Origin: JBOGEB01 sp050743125
GTDB lineage: Bacteria > Actinomycetota > Nitriliruptoria > Euzebyales > Egibacteraceae
Assembly (NCBI GenBank): GCA_050743125.1
Contig: JBOGEB010000049.1
Span: 1 to 25,169 of the forward strand
Length of the DNA stretch: 25,169 nucleotides
Direction: 5' to 3'
Shown here one piece after another: positions 14,227 to 22,518 of this stretch (positions within the stretch are counted from its first letter, which is position 1; every line of letters begins with the position of its first letter). The position numbers and the translations under genes are program-made. The notes under the pieces were generated by a model. The model ran no database searches and had not been told where the DNA came from. It saw only the letters and a program-made list of their open reading frames with translations.

Positions 14227-14396
14227 GGGGCCATCATCCGGGCACAGCATAGTGGCTTGCCCCGCGTGCCCAGTGGGGCTGCGCCCCGGCCTGACAAGTC
14301 GTGGACGGGTGGGTCGACGGCGTGCGAGTCGGCGACGCCCGAGCGGGTGGACGGGCTGCCGCAATTACCCACGGTGCCTCACCTAGGATGAGCGCC

Positions 14397-15257
14397 ATGC
14401 CCTATGTGAGCTCTGAAGAGGCCCGCTCCGACCTGTTCCTCTCCGCAGCGGTCTTCCTGATCGGACCGGTGATCGTGGAGACCCTGCTGGGGTTCGTCCC
14501 GCTCCAGCGGATCCCCGGTGTCACCACGGCGCTGAGGATCGGCCTCCCGCTCGTGTACACGCTGCTCGTCCCCTACCTCCTGATCCGGTACCGCAAGGAG
14601 TCGGTGCGGGACTACCTCCCGAAGGGCGGACTCCAAGGATTCGCCTTTGGGCTGCTCCTCGCGCTCCCGGTGGTGGCCGCGACGGTCCTCGCCACCCTGC
14701 TGGAGCAGGGCCCCATCCAGCAGGCGCTGCCCGTCCTCCTTGTCACCCAGCCCGTCGGAGGGCTGCTCCTCGCGCGACTGCTCACCTACTGGCTCGGGAT
14801 CGCCGGGCTCGCGATCTACACGACCGTCAAGGCGCGTGACGCGTTCCGCAGCGATCCGCGGACGTTGCGGGACGGCGCGCTGGAGATCGCCCGCGTGCTC
14901 GGAGCCGTCGCGGCGGTCGTCGTGCTGCTGCTCCTCCTGGTCGTGCCCCGGTCGAGCATCCCGGGCCTCCTGCTGTGGCCGTTGGGGGTCGTGGGGGCGG
15001 TCGCGGTCGCCTTCGCCCGCCTGCGCGGCCCGAGCCCGACCAGCCGCGCCATCCTCCTGACTCCGGTGCTGCTGCTCGCCCTGTCCGCGGTGACGTTCAA
15101 CGTAGAGGGGTTTGTGCAAGGGCTTTACGTCGCGACGTTGCTCGGCGGGATCGGCCTCCTGTTCGGCATGCTCCAGGAGTCCGGACACTCGGCCTACGGC
15201 GTGCTGGGGCTCGCGCTGGGGCTGGCGCTCGCGACCCCGCCCGGTGTCCTCAGCTGA
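14397..15257 (+). CDS. Multi-pass integral membrane protein of unknown function
   Basis: ATG 14397 has AGGA 8 nt upstream; ATG 14388 is an alternative. The 286 aa contain about seven to eight hydrophobic segments, among them LFLSAAVFLIGPVIVETLLG, LPLVYTLLVPYLLIRY, FAFGLLLALPVVAATVLATLL, a long VAAVVVLLLLLVVP, and a final VLGLALGLALATPPG. Short basic loops (RYRKESVRDYLPKGG, RDAFRSDPRTLRDG) separate them. No catalytic motif such as the CPBP glutamate pair is evident, so I do not assign a family. It ends tail-to-tail with pruA copy 1, the stops overlapping by 8 nt. Two scraps of this gene (14561-14600 and 14715-14738) recur in front of pruA copy 2. Confidence 0.75.
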   Translation: MPYVSSEEARSDLFLSAAVFLIGPVIVETLLGFVPLQRIPGVTTALRIGLPLVYTLLVPYLLIRYRKESVRDYLPKGGLQGFAFGLLLALPVVAATVLATLLEQGPIQQALPVLLVTQPVGGLLLARLLTYWLGIAGLAIYTTVKARDAFRSDPRTLRDGALEIARVLGAVAAVVVLLLLLVVPRSSIPGLLLWPLGVVGAVAVAFARLRGPSPTSRAILLTPVLLLALSAVTFNVEGFVQGLYVATLLGGIGLLFGMLQESGHSAYGVLGLALGLALATPPGVLS

Positions 15258-16872
15258 GTGAGGGTCCCATGTGTGGGTAGCGCCAGTCGGTCGGCGGCAC
15301 GAACGTCTCCTTGATCACCCGCGGTGACACCCAGCGGGCAAGGTTGAGCATCGAGCCGGCCTTGTCGTTCGTCCCTGACGCGCGCCCGCCGCCGAACGGC
15401 TGCTGCCCGACCGCGGCGCCGGTCGGCTTGTCGTTCACGTAGAGGTTGCCCGCCGCGTGCCGCAGGCGCTCGGTCGCCTGGCGGACCGCCGTGCGGTCGA
15501 GCGCGAACACCGCCCCGGTCAGCGCGTACGGGCTGGTCTGGTCGGCGAGCTCCAGCGTCCGCTCCCAGTCCGCGTCGTCGTAGACGAACACGGTGAGCAC
15601 CGGGCCGAACAGCTCCCGCGCCATGGTCGGTGACCCCGGATCCTCGGTGACGAGCACGGTCGGCTCGACGAACCAGCCCTCGCGGTCGTCCGAGCCACCG
15701 CCGACGAGCACCTCGGCGCCTTCGTGCGCCGCGCGCCCCACCGCGTCGGTGATCCGGGCGAACGCGGCATGATCGATCACCGCGCCCATGAAGATGCGCA
15801 GGTCGGCGACGTCGCCCATCGGGAGGCTCCGCGCAAGGTCGGCGATCCCGTCGCGCACGGCTGGCCACCGCGAGCGCGGGACGTACGCGCGCGACGCCGC
15901 CGAGCACTTCTGCCCCTGATACTCGAACGCGCCCCGCCCCAGCGCGACGACGAGCGCATCGACGTCCGCCGAGGGGTGCGCGACCACGAAGTTCTTCCCG
16001 CCGGACTCGCCGACGATGCGGGGATAGCTGCGGTAGGTCTCGATGCGCTCGCCGATCTTGCGCCACAGCGTGCGCAGCACCGCCGTCGAGCCGGTGAAGT
16101 GGAGCCCCGCGAAGTCGGGATGGGCCATCGCCGCGTCGCTGATCGCCGCGCCGTCGCCGTGGAGCAGGCTCACGACCCCGTCGGGCAGCCCCGCCGCCCG
16201 GAGCAGCTCCATCAGGTGGTGCGCCGCGAGCGCCTGCTTCTCGGACGGCTTCCACAGGCTGACGCAGCCCATCAGCGCGGGCGCGGTCGGCAGATTGGCG
16301 GCGATCGACGTGAAGTTGAACGGCGTGATCGCCAGGACGAACCCCTCGAGCGGCCGGTAGTCGGTCCGGTTCCACGTCCCGGGCGCCGAGTCGGGCTGGT
16401 CGGCGCGGAGCGCGTGCGCGAACGCGACGTTGAAGCGCCAGAAGTCCACCAGCTCACAGGCGGCGTCGATCTCGGCTTGGAGCACCGACTTCGACTGGCC
16501 GAGCATCGTCGCGGCGTTGACGGTGTCCCGCCACGGCCCCGCGAGCAGCTCAGCCGCGCGGAGGAACACCGAGGCGCGCTCGTGCCAAGGCATCCCGGCC
16601 CAGTCGCCGGCCGCCGTGCGTGCGCACTCGATCGCGCGGGCGACGTGGTCCGGCCCGGCCGCGTGGACGTCGGCGAGGGGCAGGTCCCGCCGGTGCGGGG
16701 CCCGCACCTCGAAGGTGTCCCCGGTCTCGACCCACTCCTCGCCGATCCGCAGCGGCGCCGTGACGCGCTCCTTGGCCATCTCGGCGAGCCGGGCCTCCAG
16801 CGCGGCGCGCTCGGCGCTGCCCGGAGCGTAGGAGCGCACCGGCTCGTTACACGGCGGTGGGACCCGGAGCAT
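15250..16872 (-). CDS. pruA: 1-pyrroline-5-carboxylate dehydrogenase, copy 1
   Basis: This aldehyde dehydrogenase oxidises glutamate semialdehyde (from P5C) to glutamate with NAD+, the second step of proline breakdown. Catalytic marks: PFNF (N186), GSTAVLRTLW nucleotide site (261-270), E289 in GESGGKNFV, nucleophile C323 in YQGQKCSAASRAYVP, and EPTVLVTEDPGSPTMARELFGPVLTV. Start ATG 16872 gives MLRVPPPCNEPVRSY and 540 aa, the usual P5CDH length. The same frame stays open upstream to 17355, but that part has no recognisable content. Bases 15266-16901 recur exactly at 23491-25126. The C-terminus differs: here HMGPSLS, as the end lies outside the repeat. No proline dehydrogenase (putA/prodh) gene is in the window. 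Confidence 0.95.
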   Translation of the reverse strand: MLRVPPPCNEPVRSYAPGSAERAALEARLAEMAKERVTAPLRIGEEWVETGDTFEVRAPHRRDLPLADVHAAGPDHVARAIECARTAAGDWAGMPWHERASVFLRAAELLAGPWRDTVNAATMLGQSKSVLQAEIDAACELVDFWRFNVAFAHALRADQPDSAPGTWNRTDYRPLEGFVLAITPFNFTSIAANLPTAPALMGCVSLWKPSEKQALAAHHLMELLRAAGLPDGVVSLLHGDGAAISDAAMAHPDFAGLHFTGSTAVLRTLWRKIGERIETYRSYPRIVGESGGKNFVVAHPSADVDALVVALGRGAFEYQGQKCSAASRAYVPRSRWPAVRDGIADLARSLPMGDVADLRIFMGAVIDHAAFARITDAVGRAAHEGAEVLVGGGSDDREGWFVEPTVLVTEDPGSPTMARELFGPVLTVFVYDDADWERTLELADQTSPYALTGAVFALDRTAVRQATERLRHAAGNLYVNDKPTGAAVGQQPFGGGRASGTNDKAGSMLNLARWVSPRVIKETFVPPTDWRYPHMGPSLS

Positions 16873-16901
16873 CGAGCCAACGGTACCCGCCGGTTTGCCG
16901 T
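15266..16901. repeat. Left copy of a 1,636-bp direct repeat carrying pruA
   Basis: This block matches 23491-25126 at a constant offset of 8,225 with no gap. All translations I compared in several frames are identical, so nucleotide identity is at or near 100 percent. It starts at CCCATGTGTGGG and ends at TTTGCCGT, just upstream of the pruA start. Confidence 0.93.
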
Positions 16902-17097
16902 CCGCGCTCTCCAGGCGGACAGCGGACACTGGAGGTCCACGAACTGCGTGGGCGGAGCATCGAACACGAAGCTGTACCTGCGCGACCGCAAGGCCCTCGC
17001 CCGAGCGCTCAATGTCCCCACTGGGCTGCTCTACCGGGCAGTATGGGGGTCGACCCAGGAGGAGCCTACTAATTCCTGCCTGCTGGAGGTGCCACGG
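16902..17097 (+). promoter_or_regulatory. Intergenic region between pruA copy 1 and the glycan cluster
   Basis: This 196-bp region must carry divergent promoters for pruA (minus) and the cluster (plus). The only clear structure is the palindrome GGGTCGACCC (17047-17056) and a small CTGC/GCAG hairpin just before it. I found no T-box or other known leader. Confidence 0.35.
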
Positions 17098-17748
17098 ATG
17101 CGGGATTACCTCGCTTCGCCGCGTATCCCTCTGAACATCGACGCGGCGCTGGAGCTGATGCGGCCGATTACGGGCTGGTTCACTGACGAGGAGGCTACGC
17201 TGCTCCTGCTTACCGCCTCTTGGGCGCTGTGTGACCTGCCCGACGAGCCTGCCGTGGTCGAGATCGGCAGCTACTGCGGCCGATCGACTGTGCTGCTGGC
17301 CAGTGCCATACGCGCCCTGCGCCCCGCCGGACAGGTCGTCGCGATCGACCCCCACGACGGGGTGATCTCACTGGCCGGCCGCCCCGACCAACGCGGTTCC
17401 CCCACATACGAGGCGTTCCTGCGCAACCTGACCGCTGCTGGCATGCGGGAGGCGGTACAGGTCGTCCGGGAACGCTCCACCAACGTTTCTTGGCGCCAGC
17501 CTATCGGGCTGCTGCTCATCGACGCCCTGCACGACTACGACAGCGTCCGCGCCGATTTTCAGCACTTCGCGCCGTGGATCACCGGAGGCGGATACGTCGC
17601 CTTCCATGACCACTCTGCAAACTTCCCCGGCGTGATCCAGCTCATCGACGAGGTCCGGCACACCCTCAAGTATGGTTGGGGCGACCATGCCGGTGACCTG
17701 GTCGTATTGCAGAAGCAGCAGCCGCGCCTGGCACAACCGGCACGATGA
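17098..17748 (+). CDS. Class I SAM-dependent methyltransferase (Methyltransf_24-like)
   Basis: ATG 17098 has GGAGGT 7 nt upstream. The SAM-binding glycine motif is VVEIGSYCGRST (53-64), followed by the acidic VVAIDPHDG (D84). Then LLLIDALHDYDSVRADFQHFAPWITGGGYVAFHDH is typical of small-molecule or sugar O-methyltransferases near the Methyltransf_24 group, where the Asp/His cluster often binds a metal. About 216 aa. Its stop overlaps the next start (ATGA at 17745-17748), so it is in one operon. By context it may methylate a sugar of the glycan built by the downstream enzymes, which is inference. The frame is open upstream, but the ribosome site decides for this start. Confidence 0.8.
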   Translation: MRDYLASPRIPLNIDAALELMRPITGWFTDEEATLLLLTASWALCDLPDEPAVVEIGSYCGRSTVLLASAIRALRPAGQVVAIDPHDGVISLAGRPDQRGSPTYEAFLRNLTAAGMREAVQVVRERSTNVSWRQPIGLLLIDALHDYDSVRADFQHFAPWITGGGYVAFHDHSANFPGVIQLIDEVRHTLKYGWGDHAGDLVVLQKQQPRLAQPAR

Positions 17749-18914
17749 CGCAACTCGAGGCCCTGCTATCCCCGCAGGGTCAGGCGGTGCTCGACCGTCT
17801 TGCGGGCCAAGAGCTGGCCTCGGACACGAGCCTGCGACTCGGAGCTGAGCTGCGCCGCACCTATCCGGCCGATCTGGTCGCCGCGGCGCTTGCCCAGCAT
17901 GAGCTGCGCCTGAAGGCCAGGACCAAGTTCACCCAAGCGATGCGAATGTTCTTCACCCGACCAGGGCTGGAACAGGCGTCCCCGGAGCTGACCGCCCAGC
18001 ACCGCGCCCGCCGGTACACCGGCGCCCGGCATATCGCTGATCTGTGCACCGGCATCGGTGGGGACCTCATCGCGCTGGCTCAGGGGCGAGCGGCGCTCGC
18101 CGTGGACCTCGACCCGCTGCACCTGCGCATGGCCAAGCTCAACGCCGAGGTCTACGGCGCTGGCGATGCGGTCACCACCGTCCACGCCGACGTCCGCGAC
18201 GTGGATCTGGCAGGCATCGACGCCGTGTTCATCGACCCGGCCCGCCGCTCTGGAGACCATCGGCTGCGTACGGGCCACAGCGAGCCGCCACTGGACTGGT
18301 GCCTGGCCCTAGCGGACCGGGTGTCGATGGTCGGGATCAAGGCCGCCCCTGGCTTGCCACACGACATGGTTCCGGCCGGCTGGGAGCTCGAGTTCGTCGC
18401 TGACCGCCGCGACCTGAAGGAGGCCGTACTGTGGTCACCTGCCCTGGCCACCACAGTTCGGAGGGCGACGATTCTGCCGGCAGGCGACACCCTACGATCC
18501 GCGCCCGGCCCGGCCGTCGAGATCCGACCACCGGGAGCGTTCCTGCTCGACCCCAACCCGGCGGTTACCCGCGCCGGGCTGGTCGAGGAGCTAGCCCGGA
18601 CTCTGGATTCCTGGAAGATCGACGAGCAGATCGCGTTCCTGTCCTCACCCGACGAGGTGCGCAGCCCGTTCGCGCGGACCCTGCGCGTGATCGAGTCCGC
18701 TCCTTGGAACGAGAAGCATTTCGCCCGGCGGCTGCGTGCCCTGGGGATCGGCGCGGTCGACCTCCGGCGCCGCGGCCTCGCCGGCGACGTCGACCAGATC
18801 CATCGCCGCCTCAAGCTCCAAGGCGACCGTCGCGCGACGGTGGTCATGACCCGCGTGCAGGATCTCCCCTGGGGGCTGATCTGCACCGCCCTTGACCCGC
18901 CCCGCACCTCTTGA
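17745..18914 (+). CDS. SAM-dependent methyltransferase with C-terminal THUMP-like domain
   Basis: An N-terminal helical part (1-90; LRLKARTKFTQAMRMFFTRPGLEQASPELTAQHRARRY) precedes the SAM domain: IADLCTGIGGDLIALA (98-111), AVDLDPLH (119-126), then FIDPARRSGDHR (162-172), whose DPAR takes the place of motif IV. The C-terminal part (about 300-389; PFARTLRVIESAPWNEKHFARRLRALGIGAVDLRRRG) matches the THUMP-like region of a family common in Actinomycetota. THUMP domains bind RNA, so an RNA methyltransferase is more likely than a sugar one. It starts within the stop of the preceding gene, and 77 bp separate it from the GT4 gene. Family call firm, target unknown. Confidence 0.82.
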   Translation: MTQLEALLSPQGQAVLDRLAGQELASDTSLRLGAELRRTYPADLVAAALAQHELRLKARTKFTQAMRMFFTRPGLEQASPELTAQHRARRYTGARHIADLCTGIGGDLIALAQGRAALAVDLDPLHLRMAKLNAEVYGAGDAVTTVHADVRDVDLAGIDAVFIDPARRSGDHRLRTGHSEPPLDWCLALADRVSMVGIKAAPGLPHDMVPAGWELEFVADRRDLKEAVLWSPALATTVRRATILPAGDTLRSAPGPAVEIRPPGAFLLDPNPAVTRAGLVEELARTLDSWKIDEQIAFLSSPDEVRSPFARTLRVIESAPWNEKHFARRLRALGIGAVDLRRRGLAGDVDQIHRRLKLQGDRRATVVMTRVQDLPWGLICTALDPPRTS

Positions 18915-18991
18915 TCGAGTAGCACTCAGGGGCCGTCCCGCACGACGGTCACGCCCGATGAGCCACCGCCGCCCTCACGGGAGCGTCGCCG

Positions 18992-20137
18992 ATGTATGAG
19001 TCTTCGCCGCTGCAAGTGCTGCACCTTGCCAAATACGCACCACCTGTGCGCGGCGGGATCGAGACAGTCGTTCATGAGCTTCTGGCTGCCCTGGCGGTCA
19101 ACACGCTGGACCGGCATAACCGCAGGGTGGCGGTTGACTGCTACTGCTACGCCCCACAGTCCAGCGACGAACGACTGTCGGCAGGGGTCATGCTCCGGCG
19201 GAGGCGTACCACCGCAGTCGTTGCCTCCGCGCCGATGTCTGTGGCGTTGGCGCGCGCCTATTGGCGCGAGCGCCGCACGGCCGAGATCATCCACGTGCAC
19301 CTACCCAACCCTTGGGCCGCGCTGCTGGTGGCCCTGCTGCACACTCGCGCATCGGTCATCGTCAGTGTGCATGCCACCAGTACGCGCTATGGGCTGCTGC
19401 AACGCCCCCACGCCGTGCTCACCCACCGCGTGCTGCGCCGCGCGGACAGGATCGTTGTCTCGACGCTGTCGAACGCCCGCCTGTTCGGTCTGGGCCCATA
19501 CCGCGAGAAGGTCTGCATTATTCCCTACGGGATCGACCCTGCTCGACTTGCACCCCCCGGCCCCGTCGCCGAGGCTGTCACCGACAAGACATCACAGGTG
19601 CTGTTTGTCGGACGGCTCGTCTACTACAAGGGCCTCGACACGCTGCTCTCCGCCGCCCCCGCTCTCCACGGTGACGTGCTGCTCCTCGGCGATGGGCCGC
19701 TGTACCTGAGCTTGCGGGCGCGCGTCGAAGCCGACGGGTTGACCGGGAAGGTCATGTTCATCCGCGACGCCGACGACGCGACGCTCGCACGGCACCTGCG
19801 CGACTGCGCGGTGGTGGTGCTGCCCTCCTCGACTATCAGTGAGTCGTTCGGGATAAGCGTGCTGGAGGCGATGGCGGTCGGCAAACCGGTCGTCGTGTCC
19901 CAGTTGGGGACGGGCCTGGATGAGCTGGTCCGCACTGCCCGAAGCGGTCGGATTGTGCCTCCTAACGACGCCGCGGCGCTCGCCACCGCGATCAACGCCT
20001 TGCTGGACGACCCAGCCGAGCGCGCCCGGCTCGGTGCCAATGGACAGCACGCGTTCTGGGAGCACTACACCAGCGACCAGATGGCTAGTCGGCTGCTCCA
20101 GCTCTATGAGACCGTCGCCAGCAGCCGCCCGCACTGA
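18992..20137 (+). CDS. Glycosyltransferase family 4 (GT-B fold)
   Basis: The N-terminal domain starts VLHLAKYAPPVRGGIETVVHELLAAL, the usual glycine-rich acceptor-side loop of GT4 enzymes. The C-terminal donor domain has QVLFVGRLVYYKGLDTLLSAA (near 203) and the E-x7-E motif in ESFGISVLEAMAVGKPVVVSQLGTGLDELV (near 284). Such retaining enzymes transfer a sugar from a nucleotide donor to a lipid-linked or polysaccharide acceptor at the cytoplasmic face of the membrane. About 381 aa. The sugar cannot be told from sequence. ATG 18992 has GGGAG 9 nt upstream. The gene is followed after 12 nt by the Alg14-like gene, so it is part of the operon. Confidence 0.9.
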   Translation: MYESSPLQVLHLAKYAPPVRGGIETVVHELLAALAVNTLDRHNRRVAVDCYCYAPQSSDERLSAGVMLRRRRTTAVVASAPMSVALARAYWRERRTAEIIHVHLPNPWAALLVALLHTRASVIVSVHATSTRYGLLQRPHAVLTHRVLRRADRIVVSTLSNARLFGLGPYREKVCIIPYGIDPARLAPPGPVAEAVTDKTSQVLFVGRLVYYKGLDTLLSAAPALHGDVLLLGDGPLYLSLRARVEADGLTGKVMFIRDADDATLARHLRDCAVVVLPSSTISESFGISVLEAMAVGKPVVVSQLGTGLDELVRTARSGRIVPPNDAAALATAINALLDDPAERARLGANGQHAFWEHYTSDQMASRLLQLYETVASSRPH

Positions 20138-20149
20138 GTCCATAGCCTG

Positions 20150-20626
20150 ATGGCCACCCAGCCCGAGCTGCGCCTCTGCCTTGCCGCCGCGCCTGGCGGG
20201 CACCTCGACGAGCTGCTCAGCCTGCGGCCCGCCTACGCCGACCTGCCGCACTTCTTCGTCCTCAACCACAGCGCCGCGCGCCGCCACGATCCGCTGGGCC
20301 GGGTTTGGTGGATGCCAGACTATGGTCTCGGGGGCCGGCTCCGCCGGGTGGTCGCGCTGGCCCAGCTCATTATCCAGAGCGTGCGGATCTACGCTGCGGA
20401 GCGCCCGAACGCCCTGATCACGACCGGGCCGCTCACCGGGCTGCCGCTGGCGCTGCTGATCCGAGCCCGCGGCGGCCGGGTGATCTTCATCGAGTGCTCA
20501 GCCCAGGTCATGACCCCTTCGCGGTCGGGGAGGCTGTTTCGCTTCCTCGCCCACCGGTTCTTCATCCAGTGGCCGTCGCTGCAACGCCACTACCCGAACG
20601 CCGAGCACGCGGGGCTCCTGCTGTGA
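20150..20626 (+). CDS. Alg14/PssD-like membrane-anchoring subunit of a split glycosyltransferase
   Basis: The 158 aa carry the family's acceptor-side GGH loop (LCLAAAPGGHLDELLSLRPAY), the central LITTGPLTGLPLALLIRARGGRVIFIECSAQVMTPSRSGRLFRFLAHRFFIQWPSLQRHYPNAEHAGLLL, with the conserved I-E-C-S, R and QW. Homologues (Alg14 in eukaryotes, PssD, Cps14F and EpsE-type in bacteria) bind the acceptor and the membrane and need an Alg13-type partner to be active. That partner is the next gene, overlapping in GTGA at 20623-20626. A classical signal is absent; hydrophobic LAQLIIQSVRIY could touch the membrane. Confidence 0.85.
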   Translation: MATQPELRLCLAAAPGGHLDELLSLRPAYADLPHFFVLNHSAARRHDPLGRVWWMPDYGLGGRLRRVVALAQLIIQSVRIYAAERPNALITTGPLTGLPLALLIRARGGRVIFIECSAQVMTPSRSGRLFRFLAHRFFIQWPSLQRHYPNAEHAGLLL

Positions 20627-21132
20627 TCCTCGTCACCGTCGGCACCCACACGATGCCGTTCGACCGGCTGCTTGGCGCCGTCGACCAGATTCATGCCGCC
20701 GGCATGTTCGACGCGGACGAGGTGGTCGTCCAGGCGGGCACCTCCACCTACCGCTGCCGCGGCTGCCGGCAGTTCGCCTACTGCACCGGCCCGGAGTTCG
20801 CCGCGCTCCTGGACCAGGCCACGCTCGTCATCAGCCACGGCGGAATCGGCACGCTGCTTCGTGCGCTGCGACGACGTAAGCGGGTGATCGCAATCCCTCG
20901 CTTACGCCGCTACGGGGAGCACCACAACAACCATCAGGTCGAGATCTGCACTGAACTCGCCCGCCAAGGCGCGCTATTTACCAGCTTGGACGTTGCCGAC
21001 CTCCCAAGGCTCCTCGCCTGTGACCCGGCCGCTTTGCGCCCGTTCGATCCGCCATCACGCATCGTCGACCAGGTCCGTGCCGAGCTGGTGGCCTTCCAGG
21101 CCAGCTTGCAGCAACGAGGGCGAGGCTCGTGA
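20623..21132 (+). CDS. Alg13/PssE-like catalytic subunit of a split glycosyltransferase
   Basis: GTG 20623 overlaps the preceding stop (GTGA) and gives the standard N-terminus MILVTVGTHTMPFDRLL. VVQAGTSTY and the donor-site loop LVISHGGIGTLLRALRRRKRVIAIPRLRRYGEHHNNHQVEICTEL are those of the GT28/MurG C-terminal domain in Alg13 and PssE/Cps14G proteins. Together with the Alg14-like product, it should form one active GT-B enzyme that adds a second sugar to a lipid-linked sugar. About 169 aa, normal for the family. A CRGC motif (CRGCRQFAYC) near residue 46 is unusual and may be a structural detail. Its stop overlaps the next start in GTGA. Confidence 0.87.
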   Translation: MILVTVGTHTMPFDRLLGAVDQIHAAGMFDADEVVVQAGTSTYRCRGCRQFAYCTGPEFAALLDQATLVISHGGIGTLLRALRRRKRVIAIPRLRRYGEHHNNHQVEICTELARQGALFTSLDVADLPRLLACDPAALRPFDPPSRIVDQVRAELVAFQASLQQRGRGS

Positions 21133-21572
21133 GCGTTCCTGGTCGCTACGACCTGCTCGTGATCCTCGCCGGCGACAAGCCCGCCCGCCATCCCGTTGCG
21201 GTTGAGCTGATCCGCAGAGGCTGGGCTCGATACGTCGCCGTCACCGGGGAGCACGAATGGATCGACCCCGCCTCTGATCTGGCCGGCCGCATCCTTCCCG
21301 CGCCGGCAAGCACGTCCACCTACCAAGATGCCCTTGCGGCACGCGCCCTCATCGCGCAGCACCGGTTCACCTCGCTGCTGGTCGTGACCGCCGCATACCA
21401 GGCCGACCGGGCTCGCCTGGCCTTCTGCCGCGTGTTCGCCGAGCTTCCCATCACGATCGACGTTCTGACATGGGAATCCGCCAACGGGACGCCTCCAGCG
21501 TGGCGGATCCTGCGCGGGCAGCTCACGGAGTTCGGCAAGCTCGTCTATTACCTTGCCCGCTGCCGCGTCTGA
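21129..21572 (+). CDS. YdcF/ElyC-like (DUF218) protein, short
   Basis: LLVILAGDKPARHPVAVELIRRGWARYVAVTGE corresponds to the first part of DUF218, where the family has G-x-x-x-x-R and an SG loop. STSTYQDALAARALI replaces the usual ESxNTxENA, and SLLVVTAAYQADRARLAFCRVF matches VTsxyHxxRAxxxF, with Gln where His is common. DUF218 proteins occur in envelope-glycan loci, and their enzymatic role is poorly defined. At 147 aa there is no N-terminal membrane segment, so it should be cytoplasmic. GTG 21129 overlaps the previous stop. Because the His and the ESxNT motif are altered, assignment is moderately sure and activity doubtful. Confidence 0.6.
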   Translation: MSVPGRYDLLVILAGDKPARHPVAVELIRRGWARYVAVTGEHEWIDPASDLAGRILPAPASTSTYQDALAARALIAQHRFTSLLVVTAAYQADRARLAFCRVFAELPITIDVLTWESANGTPPAWRILRGQLTEFGKLVYYLARCRV

Positions 21573-21588
21573 GGGTGCCCGAGCGCGG

Positions 21589-22515
21589 ATGCCCAGCCTT
21601 GCTGCCTCCGACTCGGCCCCGCCTGGCATCTCGTTCGTCGTCAACACCTATCAGCACGCCGCGACCGTCCAAGCCTGCCTCCGCGGGGTTCTCGCCCAGC
21701 AGCTCGACGGTATCCCCACCGAGGTCATCGTAGTCGATGACGGCTCGACCGACGCCACTGTGCCCATCGTGCACACCACCGCCGAGAACAGGTCGGACCT
21801 GCCTTGGCGAGTGGTGCGCTTCCAGCAGGCCGGGGGCGTCGTTTGCCGGCAACACGGCATCGAGCTTGCCCGCCACGAGCTGGTCCTGCTACTGGGCGGC
21901 GACTTCATCCTTCGTGATCCCACCGTGGTCCGCCGCATGCTCGATCACCTTGAGCCTGAGGTGCCGTTCGTTTCGCTGTACGGCCCGCACGGCGGCATGG
22001 GCACCCTCTATCGGCGCGACGTCGTCCGAGCAGTCGGTGGGTTCAGCATGGCGTTCAACCGGTTCGGCTCCGGTTTCCGCGACGACTCCGATCTGCACTA
22101 CCGGCTCCAGGACCATGGCCAAACCGGCGTCCACCTCGCTCACCTACACACCAGCTACGAACACCGGCAACCCCGCTTGCCCGGCCTGCGCGGTGCCATC
22201 GCCTACGCTCACCATCGTGTGGCGGTCCACCAGCTCGACCCGCTGCTATTCCGCCGCCATCCCGCGCGCTTCGCCTGCGACTTCCACGTCGTCGCCGGCC
22301 GCCTCGTCAACCCTGTCGAGGACTTCAGGCGCGCCACGGGACTCTGGCGACGGGGCGGTCGCCTCGAACTGTCCAGCCCGCAAGGCGTCGTCCTCATCCC
22401 CAGCCGCGGCCTGACCAGCCAGCTCCTCAGCGTTCTCGGCGGCGTCGCCTACGTCATCGCAGTCCACGCTGCCCGGCTGCGCGGCTCGATCACCTACCGC
22501 ACGCTGCTGCTGTAG
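21589..22515 (+). CDS. Glycosyltransferase family 2 with atypical metal motif
   Basis: ATG 21589 lies 16 nt after the preceding stop; an in-frame TTG at 21553 would overlap the previous gene. The GT-A nucleotide site is ISFVVNTYQHAATVQACLRGVLAQQ, then EVIVVDDGSTDATV (about 45-58). The place of the DxD metal motif holds LLLGGDFILR, with only one Asp. FGSGFRDDSDLHYRLQDHG stands for the acceptor/base ED motif. The C-terminus (RGAIAYAHHRVAVHQLDPLLFRRHPARFACDFHVV) has many His and hydrophobic residues and ends in a probable helix (LLSVLGGVAYVIAVHAARL), which could touch the membrane. About 308 aa. It is the last gene of the plus-strand operon; the next GT2 gene converges 3 bp away. Confidence 0.85.
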   Translation: MPSLAASDSAPPGISFVVNTYQHAATVQACLRGVLAQQLDGIPTEVIVVDDGSTDATVPIVHTTAENRSDLPWRVVRFQQAGGVVCRQHGIELARHELVLLLGGDFILRDPTVVRRMLDHLEPEVPFVSLYGPHGGMGTLYRRDVVRAVGGFSMAFNRFGSGFRDDSDLHYRLQDHGQTGVHLAHLHTSYEHRQPRLPGLRGAIAYAHHRVAVHQLDPLLFRRHPARFACDFHVVAGRLVNPVEDFRRATGLWRRGGRLELSSPQGVVLIPSRGLTSQLLSVLGGVAYVIAVHAARLRGSITYRTLLL

Positions 22516-22518
22516 CGC

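Noticed and set aside
14397..15257. CPBP-type intramembrane protease
   Set aside because: Topology is similar, but the EExxxR and His motifs are not seen, so only a membrane protein is claimed.
15724..17097. Long plus-strand frame reading through the pruA region into the methyltransferase
   Set aside because: It is the antisense shadow of pruA in GC-rich DNA. A good ribosome site sets the methyltransferase start at 17098.
17060..17097. T-box-like leader before the methyltransferase (TGGAGGTGCCACGG)
   Set aside because: It does not match the T-box consensus AGGGTGGNACCGCG, and no Stem I or antiterminator is visible.
16873..17355. Upstream extension of pruA copy 1 adding about 160 residues on the minus strand
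   Set aside because: The added sequence has no recognisable domain, differs from the upstream of copy 2, overlaps the plus-strand methyltransferase, and the rest already has normal P5CDH length.
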